A stretch of DNA of 64,000 nt. It comes from Lederbergia panacisoli. GTDB lineage: Bacteria > Bacillota > Bacilli > Bacillales > Bacillaceae_C. Below are positions 34,742 through 42,994 of the stretch, piece after piece. The stretch is from NCBI RefSeq assembly GCF_024626525.1, contig NZ_JANJGU010000003.1:124001-188000 (forward strand), given 5' to 3'. The translations under genes were made by a program, and so were the position numbers. The notes under the pieces are model-generated. The model was not told where the DNA came from and made no database searches. It worked only from the letters and a program-made list of their open reading frames with translations. Position 1 is the first letter of the stretch. Each line of letters starts with the position of its first letter.

Positions 34742-37700
34742 ATGAAAATAAGGACAAAGTTATTGTTAATACTTGGTGCATTGCCTATTTTACTTTTTGT
34801 TCTCGCAGGAGTAGGCTGGTCACAATTTTCTACTTTGAGCAAGATGGGTAAAACCTTTAAAGAAAACTATCAATTAGCTATTTTATCAGAGCAAATTCAT
34901 CGTGATATCAAAGATGAGGGAATTCACTTAAGAAACCTTGTCCTCCTATTTAACGATCAAGCTGTTTTACAGGATGAAATAGCGAAGTTAAAAACTAAAA
35001 GTGATTCAATCATTCAAAATATCAGATTGCTTGAGTCAAAGGTGAATACAGATGAAGAAATTAAATTGATTGCAACTTTAAAAAGTACAAACAACGATTT
35101 TAATGCTTATAAGGATAAACTAATACAATTAATATCTAATGGTGATAGAGAAGCGGCTATTTCTTTAATTAGTGAGGATTCAGTTAAGCTGCATGAAGAA
35201 TTTTTTAAGGTTATTTCCGAGATTACCTCTATATTTGAAATAAATATGGAGAATGTTATTAATTCTTTTTTAATTGATTTTCAACAGGAGATTATCATTA
35301 GTTTACTTATCCTTTCCATAAGTATTATTCTAATAATCGGCATATTGTTTAAAACGATATGGACACTTTCTTCAAGGTTAAATAAGGTGTCTAGGGTCAT
35401 GACTAATGTAGCTAATGGGAGTGCCGAACTAAAAACCAAAGTTGAGGAAACTTTAGACGATGAGATTGGCGATGTTGCTCATGCCTTTAATAGTATGGTA
35501 GATTCTTTAGAAGAACAAATGCAAAAGGAACAACAGTTAACTTGGACGAAGTCAAATATCGCTCAGATTACTACAAGTTTAAGCGGAACTCATGAATTAG
35601 AAACGTTGGCACAAACATTCCTATCCAAAGTAGTGCCATTAATGGAAGCTGGTCACGCAGTATTTTATGTAAAAGATATGGAAAACACAGAGCTAGTTTA
35701 TAAGTTGCTTGGTTCATATGCCTTTAAGGAGAGAAAACATCTTTCAAACTCAATTAAGTTAGGTGAAGGCTTAGTCGGTCAAGCGGCACTCGAAAAACAA
35801 CCAATTGTTTTAACAAATGTACCTTCTGATTATATTCGTGTCAGATCAGGGCTTGGAGAGGCACCTCCTCTAAACGTCTATGTGCTTCCAATAAGCTTTG
35901 AAGGTGAAGTAAATGCTGTACTGGAAATAGCTTCATTTAAGTTATTTGATATGGCGCAACAAACATTTATTGAAGAATTGATTGAAGCCCTTGGAATTAT
36001 TCTTGAAAGTGTTATGGGAAGAATTCAATTAGCGAAATTATTGGAGGAATCACAGGCATTAATGGAGGAAACACAAGCGCAATCTGAAGAACTTCAAACA
36101 CAACAGGAGGAATTAAGGGCTTCAAACGAAGAATTAGAAGAACAAACACGCGCGCTAAGAGAATCAGAAGAAAAGCTGCAAATCCAACAAGAAGAATTGG
36201 AACAAACGAATGCTGATTTGGAGGAGAAGACGAAAAACTTAGAAGAACAGAATAAGAGATTTGAACGTAAAAATAAGGAAGTAGAAAGCGCAAGGGCTGA
36301 ATTGGAAGAAAAAGCAAGGCAGCTTGAGTTAACTTCTAAGTATAAATCACAGTTTTTAGCTAATATGTCTCATGAATTACGAACACCTTTAAATAGTTTA
36401 TTAATTTTATCGAAACTCTTATCGGAAAACCCCGATGGAAATTTAACAGGGAAGCAAATGGAGTATTCTAAGACCATATACTCTTCCGGTCAAGATTTGT
36501 TATCTATTATAAATGAAATACTGGATTTGTCGAAAATTGAATCTGGAAAAGTAGAAGTAATGCCGTCGGATGTGAATGTATCAGATATCGTGCAATTCGT
36601 TGAAAGTAATTTTAGGGCAATTGCTTCAGAAAAGAATATAAATTTCATGATCAAATTAAATAAAAATGTCCCAAGTTATATATATACTGATCAAATGAAA
36701 ATACAGCAGGTTTTGAAAAATCTTTTATCGAATGCATTTAAGTTTACCCATCAAGGTGATGTGATACTTGAAATTGGATTGTCCTCGTCTTCCGTGATTT
36801 CATTTTCTGTCATTGATACGGGAATTGGAATTCCGAGTGATAAACAAGAACTCATTTTTGAAGCATTTCAACAAGCTGATGGTACAACAAGCAGGAAATA
36901 TGGCGGAACAGGTCTTGGTTTATCCATTTGCAAGGAAATTGCTAACCTATTAGGCGGAGAAATCAAAGTAGAAAGTACATTAGGTGAAGGAAGTACATTC
37001 ACCTTGTATATAAATGATTATAAGGATAAGCCTGTTGAAATGATTGTTGAGAAAGAGGTTGCTGTTGCGATCGAAAATCCGAATGAACATACTCAAACAG
37101 AGATTGTGCAGACCAATAGCTTGGATGACGAGCGCCATATTAAACGACTATTAATCGTCGATGATGATATAAAACAACGCAATAGTTTAATGGAGCTAAT
37201 TGGTGAAATGGATTTTATTATCAAAGCGGTTTCTACAGGTACTGAAGCAATGGAAGAATTAAAAGTTAGTCATTTTGATTGTATGATTCTAGATCTCGGA
37301 TTAGCTGATACGAGCGGGTTTGAATTACTGAAGAAAATAAAACAAGACGATGAAACAAATAACGTAAAAGTGTTCATATATACCGGGCGTGATCTCACAT
37401 TAAAAGATGAATACCAACTAAACAAATATGCGTATACAATTATTATCAAAGATGAACATTCTCCACAGCGTCTAAAAGATGAGCTCCAATTATATTTAAC
37501 AGAAAAAAATGGAATGTCGCATCCGGCTGAAAAAACCAACGTTGAAGGAATGATTTCCCCTTTTCTTAAAGGCAAAACCATATTGTTGGTCGATGATGAT
37601 GTTCGTAATGTTTATGCTTTATCAAGTATTCTTGAATATTATGGAATGAACATCCGCTTTGCTGAAAACGGAATAGAAGGACTTGAATCATTACAAAAAC

Positions 37701-37954
37701 ACCCTGAGATTGACCTCGTTTTAATGGATATTATGATGCCAGAAATGGACGGATACGAAGCGATACGTAGAATAAAAGAAATCCCGAAATTTACTGAACT
37801 TCCTATCATAGCACTCACGGCAAAAGCGATGAAGGAAGATAGAGAAAAATGTATGAAGGCAGGAGCATCAGACTATATAGTTAAACCAATTGAAACGGAT
37901 CAATTAATCTCTTTGATAAAAGTCTGGTTATTCCAAAAAGAAGGGAATAAGTAA
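34742..37954 (+). CDS. HAMP-GAF hybrid sensor histidine kinase with two receiver domains
   Basis: 1070-residue membrane kinase. Order: TM1 (7-27), extracytoplasmic helical sensor (about 30-180), TM2 (about 183-203), HAMP (205-258), GAF (about 275-420), long Glu/Gln-rich coiled coil (425-540), HisKA with phosphorylated His near 543 (SHELRTPLN), HATPase (GTGLGLSICKEI), then receivers REC1 (about 800-915) and REC2 (about 945-1062). REC2 is canonical (LLVDDD, LMDIMMPEMDG, TAKA, KPI). REC1 has LGLADTSG and IIKDEH, a less usual Lys context. AAGGGG precedes the ATG. The CheR gene begins 3 bp after its stop. Such kinases often sit with CheR/CheB in sporulation or biofilm control. Confidence 0.93.
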   Translation: MKIRTKLLLILGALPILLFVLAGVGWSQFSTLSKMGKTFKENYQLAILSEQIHRDIKDEGIHLRNLVLLFNDQAVLQDEIAKLKTKSDSIIQNIRLLESKVNTDEEIKLIATLKSTNNDFNAYKDKLIQLISNGDREAAISLISEDSVKLHEEFFKVISEITSIFEINMENVINSFLIDFQQEIIISLLILSISIILIIGILFKTIWTLSSRLNKVSRVMTNVANGSAELKTKVEETLDDEIGDVAHAFNSMVDSLEEQMQKEQQLTWTKSNIAQITTSLSGTHELETLAQTFLSKVVPLMEAGHAVFYVKDMENTELVYKLLGSYAFKERKHLSNSIKLGEGLVGQAALEKQPIVLTNVPSDYIRVRSGLGEAPPLNVYVLPISFEGEVNAVLEIASFKLFDMAQQTFIEELIEALGIILESVMGRIQLAKLLEESQALMEETQAQSEELQTQQEELRASNEELEEQTRALRESEEKLQIQQEELEQTNADLEEKTKNLEEQNKRFERKNKEVESARAELEEKARQLELTSKYKSQFLANMSHELRTPLNSLLILSKLLSENPDGNLTGKQMEYSKTIYSSGQDLLSIINEILDLSKIESGKVEVMPSDVNVSDIVQFVESNFRAIASEKNINFMIKLNKNVPSYIYTDQMKIQQVLKNLLSNAFKFTHQGDVILEIGLSSSSVISFSVIDTGIGIPSDKQELIFEAFQQADGTTSRKYGGTGLGLSICKEIANLLGGEIKVESTLGEGSTFTLYINDYKDKPVEMIVEKEVAVAIENPNEHTQTEIVQTNSLDDERHIKRLLIVDDDIKQRNSLMELIGEMDFIIKAVSTGTEAMEELKVSHFDCMILDLGLADTSGFELLKKIKQDDETNNVKVFIYTGRDLTLKDEYQLNKYAYTIIIKDEHSPQRLKDELQLYLTEKNGMSHPAEKTNVEGMISPFLKGKTILLVDDDVRNVYALSSILEYYGMNIRFAENGIEGLESLQKHPEIDLVLMDIMMPEMDGYEAIRRIKEIPKFTELPIIALTAKAMKEDREKCMKAGASDYIVKPIETDQLISLIKVWLFQKEGNK

Positions 37955-37957
37955 TGG

Positions 37958-38815
37958 ATGGATCGTTCACTTGAGGCTCAAAGTAAAAACGACATTAGTA
38001 ATCACTTAGAAGAAATTGAAGTGAAATTATTATTGCAAGGGTTATATGATTGGTGTGGATATGACTTTAGAAACTATGCCTATCAATCAATTAGAAGAAG
38101 AATTTGGCATAGAGTATATGCTGAAAGACTTTCAACAATAACGGGGCTTCTTGATAAAGTTTTACATGATCCATCTTGTTTACAAAGATTGATTGCTGAT
38201 TTTTCAATAAATGTAACTGAGATGTTTCGGGATCCCTTGTTTTTCTTGGAATTCAGAGAGAAAGTTGTACCCTTGCTGCGTACCTATCCATCGATTCGAA
38301 TATGGCACGCGGGATGTTCAACAGGTGAAGAAGTATATTCCATGGCGATGTTGTTGCATGAAGAAGATCTTTATGAGAAAACAAAAATATATGCAACAGA
38401 TATTAATACAACTGCATTAAAGGACGCTAAAAGCGGAATATTTCCGTTAGAAAATATGAAGAAATACACAAGCAATTATTTAAGGGCTGGAGGAAAACGG
38501 GCATTTTCGGATTATTATTGTGTAACAAATAAGGGCGTTCAATTTTATCCATTTTTAACGAAAAACGTTATATTTGCTCAGCATAATTTAGTCACCGATC
38601 GTTCTTTCAACGAATTTCATGTGATCCTTTGCAGAAATGTATTAATCTATTTTAATAAAACCTTACAAAATAAAGTACATTCCCTTTTTTACGAGAGTTT
38701 AGGAATGTTCGGAATCCTAGGTCTAGGTGACAAAGAATCGATTTATTACACCAATCATTTTGATTCGTATAATGTAATAAGCGGGAAACAGAAATTATAT
38801 AGAAAAGTAAAATAG
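37958..38815 (+). CDS. CheR-type protein-glutamate methyltransferase
   Basis: 285-residue CheR homologue: N-terminal helical domain, then SAM domain with WHAGCSTGEEVYSMAMLL, YATDINTTALKDAKSG, and the C-terminal FHVILCRNVLIYFN signature. CheR methylates glutamates on chemoreceptors. No chemoreceptor or CheB lies in the window, and the hybrid kinase's helical coiled coil is a plausible alternative substrate, though this is inference. Start ATG 37958, 3 bp after the kinase stop, so the genes are co-transcribed. A terminator follows and ends the module. Confidence 0.9.
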   Translation: MDRSLEAQSKNDISNHLEEIEVKLLLQGLYDWCGYDFRNYAYQSIRRRIWHRVYAERLSTITGLLDKVLHDPSCLQRLIADFSINVTEMFRDPLFFLEFREKVVPLLRTYPSIRIWHAGCSTGEEVYSMAMLLHEEDLYEKTKIYATDINTTALKDAKSGIFPLENMKKYTSNYLRAGGKRAFSDYYCVTNKGVQFYPFLTKNVIFAQHNLVTDRSFNEFHVILCRNVLIYFNKTLQNKVHSLFYESLGMFGILGLGDKESIYYTNHFDSYNVISGKQKLYRKVK

Positions 38816-38827
38816 GAAAAAGGTAAG

Positions 38828-38861
38828 TGGGTTGCTTGTATATTTGGGGGCAACCCATTTT
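38828..38861. terminator. Terminator after cheR, facing a convergent gene
   Basis: TGGGTTGC (38828-38835) pairs with GCAACCCA (38850-38857), followed by TTTTCTC. Confidence 0.82.
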
Positions 38862-38869
38862 CTCATATA

Positions 38870-39739
38870 TCAATTGTTAAAAAAACTTTCTGGCATAGGA
38901 ATGACCACTGCATTACAAGCTTTCTCATAAAACTCGATTGGACCAGCTCCACCAATAATCGCATACTCATAGCCAATTTCTTTCATATCCTTTAAGCAAT
39001 GATGTAGCAACTCATATCCAATTCCTTTAGTTCTGTTTGAGTTTTGTACTCCCATTGGACCAAAATAACATTTTTTATTTTGGTAAACATCAAAGGCAGC
39101 AAAACCGATTATTTCATTTTCTTCAATAGCTATATAAATTGTGGGATTTTCTTTGCGGAATCCAATTTCAATCGTTTTGGCCCATTCCTTTGAAAAATAC
39201 TTCTTAACGAATTTAATAAGATTTTGATAGTCATCAGTTTGCACTCTTCGAATGAAAGGTGGTTGTTTTATTTTGGGGAATTGGTAATTACCGAGGTGTG
39301 TGATCATGTCGCGTGATGCAGTTCCAATAGCCATTATCGCTTTCTTATCTCTTTCAGATAAAAAAGCGTCGACCGTATTCGTTGTCAAAAAGGCTTTAAG
39401 TATGTGGCCTTCATTAAGATAAATTTGGTTGTATTTTTTCATGTATGTAATTGCTGCTTCTATTAACTTTTCAAGTTCTTTAGTTACCGGTATACTAAAA
39501 AATTCATTATTAATAGGAGTTTCTTCAGGTTTGATTTCCATCCTTAATAAGTCTAAATTCAGATCAGACCTTAATGAAATTTCTCCAAGTACACCTGTTT
39601 TTTCAAGAAAACAAGCTATAAGTAAATGGCGCGGAGATAACCCATTACTAGTAGCTGCCTCTGCTTCAGCATTCCGAAAAATTCTATTCACTCTATCGGT
39701 AAGAAAAATCTGTTCGCTTTTCAGTTCAATCAACCCCAT
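38870..39739 (-). CDS. Clp N-domain fused to GNAT acetyltransferase
   Basis: 289-residue two-domain protein. Residues 1-145 resemble a Clp N-terminal repeat domain: FRNAEAEAATSNGLSPRHLLIACFLEKTG and the second repeat INEGHILKAFLTT-like (YLNEGHILKAF), the pattern by which ClpC/ClpB bind substrates or adaptors. Residues 155-289 are a GNAT domain (IYIAIEENEIIGFAAFDVYQ, QNSNRTKGIGYELLHHCL, YAIIGGAGPIEFYEKACN). No ATPase domain is present. The ATG directly abuts the upstream nucleotidyltransferase stop, so the two are translationally linked. Substrate unknown; the fusion suggests acetylation of something the Clp-like domain recruits. Confidence 0.8.
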   Translation of the reverse strand: MGLIELKSEQIFLTDRVNRIFRNAEAEAATSNGLSPRHLLIACFLEKTGVLGEISLRSDLNLDLLRMEIKPEETPINNEFFSIPVTKELEKLIEAAITYMKKYNQIYLNEGHILKAFLTTNTVDAFLSERDKKAIMAIGTASRDMITHLGNYQFPKIKQPPFIRRVQTDDYQNLIKFVKKYFSKEWAKTIEIGFRKENPTIYIAIEENEIIGFAAFDVYQNKKCYFGPMGVQNSNRTKGIGYELLHHCLKDMKEIGYEYAIIGGAGPIEFYEKACNAVVIPMPESFFNN

Positions 39740-40309
39740 TCAAGAATAATATATCTCTAACTTCGTCCAAGTGGATTTCCAATTCTTTTTAAGAATACGT
39801 TCTTCATATAAAGTAGTTAGCAGTTGATTATCCAAAATGTAAGGAGTTGGTCTCACTTCTAAATGAATAACATCGTGAATTCCATGCGGCGCCGTTAAAA
39901 TAATCTGATTGTTAGAATCTAATTTTACTCCTAAAGCCGTTGCGGATTCCGGAAATTTCGATATAGCATCAGTGGAAGATTCATAGGGAGGTACATTATT
40001 TCTTATATGCATTCTCGCCTCATTTTTGACCGACCATGGAATAGTTGGATCAAGTGCTCGCAAGTGATCTTCATATTCCTTTTCAGTTTCTTCCTTTAAA
40101 TTGTGCGGTTCAAAGTAAATGACATCAATATCTAAGAGCGGAGTCCGATTAGTAAACCCGTGTAGTTCATCCCAAATTTTCGAACGAACAAATCCTGCAC
40201 AAATCCACCAATCGGGGAGTTCGAGAGATTGTGCATTATGTAAAATATTCATCATCCAATAATCTTGTTCAATTAAGCAAATGATATCAATTTCGTTGTG
40301 AATACCCAT
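39740..40309 (-). CDS. Nucleotidyltransferase-family protein (DUF925-like)
   Basis: 189-residue protein resembling the nucleotidyltransferase_6/DUF925 group. Key features are WWICAGFVRSKIWDELHGF (the GxxRxxxWD motif) and PLLDIDVIYFEP, whose Asp pair would bind Mg2+ in nucleotide transfer, and a C-terminal RPTPYI...KKNWKSTWTKL. Substrate unknown. Its stop is immediately followed by the Clp-N/GNAT start. AGGAT lies before the ATG. The antitoxin RNA promoter begins just upstream on the opposite strand. Confidence 0.8.
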   Translation of the reverse strand: MGIHNEIDIICLIEQDYWMMNILHNAQSLELPDWWICAGFVRSKIWDELHGFTNRTPLLDIDVIYFEPHNLKEETEKEYEDHLRALDPTIPWSVKNEARMHIRNNVPPYESSTDAISKFPESATALGVKLDSNNQIILTAPHGIHDVIHLEVRPTPYILDNQLLTTLYEERILKKNWKSTWTKLEIYYS

Positions 40310-40340
40310 TTATCCTGCACCTGCCTTGTACTATGTTAAC

Positions 40341-40369
40341 TTTACAATTATTAAGGGTATGAATATAAT
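40341..40369 (+). promoter_or_regulatory. Promoter of the antitoxin RNA
   Basis: TTTACA (40341-40346), exactly 17 bp, TATAAT (40364-40369). Predicted transcript start near 40376. Confidence 0.8.
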
Positions 40370-40375
40370 ATAGAT

Positions 40376-40510
40376 ATAAGCATAAATTAAAAAGGGACGC
40401 CAGCTGTAACTGGCACCCCAACATACAGCTACACTGCATGAAGTGCAGCGACCCGAAGATGAAATAACTCTTGATGCTCGGTCAAAGCAAGGGAGAGTTA
40501 TTTCTTTTTG
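40376..40510 (+). ncRNA. Antitoxin RNA (RatA-like), type I system
   Basis: About 135-nt RNA with stem-loops GCCAGCTGTAACTGGC and CACTGCATGAAGTGCAG, ending at a terminator: AAATAACTCT ... AGAGTTATTT then CTTTTT. Its 3' end overlaps the last codons and 3' region of the toxin gene on the other strand, the arrangement of TxpA/RatA, in which the RNA base-pairs with toxin mRNA and blocks or destabilises it. The gap 40310-40844 holds this locus and little else. Confidence 0.75.
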
Positions 40511-40596
40511 TATAGAGAAACAACTACGGCGACTACTGATACGATTAGACTTGAGAACATGAACATCAAGACCATTGCTTCGTATAGAGTTACCAT
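40498..40596 (-). CDS. TxpA-like small hydrophobic toxin (type I)
   Basis: 32-residue peptide beginning MVTLYEAMVLMFMFSSLIVS, a single membrane helix, and ending in a basic LYKKK tail. This is the form of the putative holin-like/TxpA toxins that damage the membrane when over-expressed. GAGGTGA lies upstream, inside a hairpin. The coding end overlaps the antitoxin RNA terminator on the other strand. An in-frame GTG nine bases upstream is an alternative start. Homology of the decayed locus at 28.8 kb supports that this is a real unit. Confidence 0.8.
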   Translation of the reverse strand: MVTLYEAMVLMFMFSSLIVSVVAVVVSLYKKK

Positions 40597-40632
40597 CAGC
40601 GTCACCTCTTCTCTACAAGGACGTGGTCGCTG
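40597..40632 (-). promoter_or_regulatory. Hairpin sequestering the toxin ribosome binding site
   Basis: On the minus strand CAGCG-ACC (from 40632) pairs with GGT-ga-CGCTG (to 40597), so the GAGGTGA Shine-Dalgarno is enclosed. CTT/AAG lengthen it. Typical of type I toxin mRNAs. Confidence 0.6.
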
Positions 40633-40844
40633 CCCACCCTGCTTATATAGCTGTATGATTGATTATATCACAGAACTGGAGAACGCCTCCAATTGCCATT
40701 TCTATAGAATCTATCCCCATTAACTCCTTTCATTGAATATACTTCTCGTCTATTTGATAGACATTGCAAAGATAGTTATTGCACAATTAAACCGTATCCC
40801 CTTACACTTTACACATAATGATTCACGAAAAAGGTGATCTACAT

Positions 40845-41528
40845 ATGAAAATTTTACTTGTGGAAGATGACAAAACAATCGCATCAGGTCTGGAATATTC
40901 TCTCCAGCAGGATCATTTTTTCACAATTTTATGCCATGATGCTACTTCAGCTAAGAAGATTATAGCGGAACAACTTGATCAAATTGCTTTATGTTTATTT
41001 GATTTATCTTTGCCAGATGGAAGCGGCTATGAATTGTGTAAAATCGTAAAAGAGAAGGGCGATGTTCCTGTCATTTTTTTAACCGCTGTTGATGATGAGG
41101 TTAATGTCGTGATGGGGCTCGATATGGGGGCGGATGATTATATTACGAAGCCATTCCGTATTCGAGAGTTGCTTTCGCGAATTAAATCCGTTTTACGTAG
41201 ATACAACAAACAAGCTCAGACAAAAACACTAATTGAATTAGACAATATTAGAATCAATACACTTGAAGGTAAAGTTTATAAAAATGGCATTGAGGTTATT
41301 TTAACAGCATTGGAATATCGCTTGTTGCTCATTTTTGCGAATCATATTGGACAAGTTCTTTCTCGAAATCAGCTATTAGAGCAAATTTGGGATGTGGCGG
41401 GGGACTTTGTAAATGATAATACGTTAACGGTTTACATTAAAAGACTGCGAGAAAAACTCGAAGACCATCCGCAAAATCCAACGATTATTAAAACGGTACG
41501 TGGTTTAGGCTATAAGGTTGGCGACTGA
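40845..41528 (+). CDS. OmpR-family response regulator
   Basis: 227-residue regulator: receiver domain (VEDDKTIASGL, phospho-Asp in LFDLSLPDGSGYE, Lys in ITKPFRIREL) and winged helix DNA-binding domain (LTALEYRLLLIFANHIGQVL; TVRGLGYKVGD). ATG 40845 is chosen with AAGGTGA upstream; the longer ATG at 40818 lacks a site. It belongs to the class that pairs with short intramembrane-sensing kinases and controls an adjacent ABC exporter for peptide antibiotics. The kinase gene begins 1 bp after its stop. A likely binding site is at 42921-42950, before the exporter. Confidence 0.93.
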   Translation: MKILLVEDDKTIASGLEYSLQQDHFFTILCHDATSAKKIIAEQLDQIALCLFDLSLPDGSGYELCKIVKEKGDVPVIFLTAVDDEVNVVMGLDMGADDYITKPFRIRELLSRIKSVLRRYNKQAQTKTLIELDNIRINTLEGKVYKNGIEVILTALEYRLLLIFANHIGQVLSRNQLLEQIWDVAGDFVNDNTLTVYIKRLREKLEDHPQNPTIIKTVRGLGYKVGD

Positions 41529-41529
41529 T

Positions 41530-42531
41530 ATGCTGCGAAATAAAGAAATTCAGATTCTATTATTAATCATGTGCTCAATTGGTTTGGTTGGAATAATTGC
41601 TGCTTCTATTATATCAACTTTTGCTTTTATTCTTGTATTAGGCATATCCATTTTATTAATTGCTTCCTGCATTATTTTTACCCATTGGAGATACCGTGAA
41701 ATCGAGAAGCTATCTAGTTATTTGCGGCAAATAAGCAGCGGCAACTATACTCTCGATGTACGGGATAACCACGAAGGTGAATTAAGTATTTTAAAAAGTG
41801 ATATTTATAAAGTTACGTTAATGTTATCTGAACAGGGTTCGCTTTTACAAAAAGATAAAATTCAACTAACTGATGCGATTTCTGATATATCCCACCAATT
41901 AAAAACACCGTTAACCTCTATGATGGTGATGTCCGATTTATTAAGTGATGCCGAATTGCCAAAGGAAAAACGAACAGAATTCACACGCAATATCCGAGTT
42001 CAGCTTGAACGGATTGAATGGCTCGTTTCTTCTTTATTAAAGCTGTCGAAAATAGATGCAGGGACAGTTCAATTTAAAAGAGATAAAATCATGGTGCCAA
42101 AACTGATTCAAGCAGCCATGCAATCGGTTCTTATTCCGATTGATATTAAAGAGCAGAACGTTTCGATAAAAGGTCAAGAAACGGTCTCGTTTATTGGCGA
42201 TTTCAATTGGACCGTTGAAGCAATCATTAATATCTTAAAAAACTGTGTAGAACATACAAATGAAGGCGGGAATATTTCAATTTCTTTTACAGAAAACGCA
42301 TTGTTCACGGAACTGGTGATTGCTGATAATGGAAAGGGCATCCCGAGAGAAGATCTGCCACATATCTTTAAACGTTTTTACAAAGGGAAAAATGCAAGTG
42401 AAGAAAGCGTTGGGATTGGGCTTGCGATGGCATATAGCATTATAAAAAGTCAGAACGGAGATATTAGTGTTGTAAGTGAAAAAGAAAAGGGAACACAGTT
42501 TAGGATAAAGTTTTATAAGCAAGTCATTTAG
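41530..42531 (+). CDS. Short-loop sensor histidine kinase
   Basis: 333-residue kinase: two membrane helices (about residues 7-25 and 29-50) with almost no extracytoplasmic loop, a HAMP-like linker, HisKA with SHQLKTPLTSM (phospho-His), and HATPase with NCVEHTNEGG, DNGKGIPREDLPHIFKRFYKG and IGLAMAYSII. This intramembrane-sensing form usually receives its signal from a partner ABC permease, as in BceS-BceAB systems. ATG 41530 is preferred to TTG 41518 (inside the regulator's last codons). The ABC genes follow after a toxin locus, 0.46 kb away. Confidence 0.91.
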   Translation: MLRNKEIQILLLIMCSIGLVGIIAASIISTFAFILVLGISILLIASCIIFTHWRYREIEKLSSYLRQISSGNYTLDVRDNHEGELSILKSDIYKVTLMLSEQGSLLQKDKIQLTDAISDISHQLKTPLTSMMVMSDLLSDAELPKEKRTEFTRNIRVQLERIEWLVSSLLKLSKIDAGTVQFKRDKIMVPKLIQAAMQSVLIPIDIKEQNVSIKGQETVSFIGDFNWTVEAIINILKNCVEHTNEGGNISISFTENALFTELVIADNGKGIPREDLPHIFKRFYKGKNASEESVGIGLAMAYSIIKSQNGDISVVSEKEKGTQFRIKFYKQVI

Positions 42532-42591
42532 AAGATATTTGAAAAATGATATGATAAGAGTAGGCATAATATAGGGAAGTTAAGGGTGGAA

Positions 42592-42628
42592 GGCAGTTAC
42601 CTCCTAGTGATAGAAAGGGGGTGATGCC
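42592..42628 (+). promoter_or_regulatory. Hairpin sequestering the second toxin's ribosome binding site
   Basis: GGCA-gtt-ACCTCCT (42592-42605) pairs with AGGGGGT-ga-TGCC (42616-42628), one G-U pair. The AGGGGG Shine-Dalgarno is buried. Confidence 0.7.
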
Positions 42629-42629
42629 T

Positions 42630-42716
42630 ATGACTACTTTTCAAACCATTTATCTTATGATTAGTTTTGCAACATTAATTGTTGCAGTACTGTCATTTCA
42701 TAAAAGGGAAAAGTAA
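42630..42716 (+). CDS. TxpA-like small hydrophobic toxin (type I)
   Basis: 28-residue peptide beginning MTTFQTIYLMISFATLIVAV with one membrane helix and a charged tail (HKREK). AAAGGGGG lies 8 bp upstream of ATG 42630; ATG 42624 and GTG 42621 are in-frame alternatives but overlap that site. The stop lies in the first arm of a 14-bp hairpin. It belongs to the putative holin-like toxin group and has an antisense RNA candidate opposite. It sits between the two-component genes and their exporter, which is an odd place for a toxin. Confidence 0.8.
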   Translation: MTTFQTIYLMISFATLIVAVLSFHKREK

Positions 42717-42757
42717 AACCACCCTTAGCCTACCGAGCTAACGAGGGTGGTTTTACT
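42712..42757. terminator. Perfect 14-bp hairpin at end of toxin ORF
   Basis: AGTAAAACCACCCT (42712-42725) pairs with AGGGTGGTTTTACT (42744-42757), 18-nt loop; T-rich on either side. Likely the antisense RNA terminator, and possibly also used by the toxin. Confidence 0.85.
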
Positions 42758-42806
42758 TCACCTTAGAAAAAGCCTTCCCATCTAACGGGAACTATATTGT
42801 GCTAGG

Positions 42807-42842
42807 CGGTAGGGTGTGTCCAGCACCTTACCGTCTTTTTTT
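42807..42842 (+). terminator. Intrinsic terminator of toxin mRNA
   Basis: CGGTAGGGTG (42807-42816) pairs with CACCTTACCG (42824-42833, one G-U), followed by TCTTTTTTT. Confidence 0.85.
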
Positions 42843-42920
42843 ATTGTATGAGTATCTATCTATACTATACCATAATTCAAAGCAAACAAAACGGATAAAA
42901 AGTTCTTATGTGACTAATTT

Positions 42921-42969
42921 GTCATTTTCAAAGTCACTTGAAAGTCATTTTAGACAGATAAACTATAAT
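42921..42969 (+). promoter_or_regulatory. Response-regulator direct repeats and -10 before ABC exporter
   Basis: GTCATTT (42921), GTCACTT (42933) and GTCATTT (42944) are spaced 12 and 11 bp, followed by TATAAT at 42964-42969 and no consensus -35 at 17 bp. This is the pattern of activation by an OmpR-type regulator. Confidence 0.65.
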
Positions 42970-42994
42970 CAACAGCAAATATGGAGGTTTTACA

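Larger units (their letters stand above)
42708..42857 (-). ncRNA. Candidate antitoxin antisense RNA
   Basis: Minus-strand extended -10 TGGTATAGT (plus 42864-42872) would start an RNA near 42857. It would end at the hairpin AGTAAAACCACCCT/AGGGTGGTTTTACT, followed on this strand by a T-rich tail. It overlaps the 3' part of the toxin transcript by about 130 nt, as in TxpA/RatA. Confidence 0.6.

Noticed and set aside
36012-36317. Leu/Pro-rich minus-strand frame
   Set aside because: Mirror of the Glu/Gln-rich coiled coil of the hybrid kinase.
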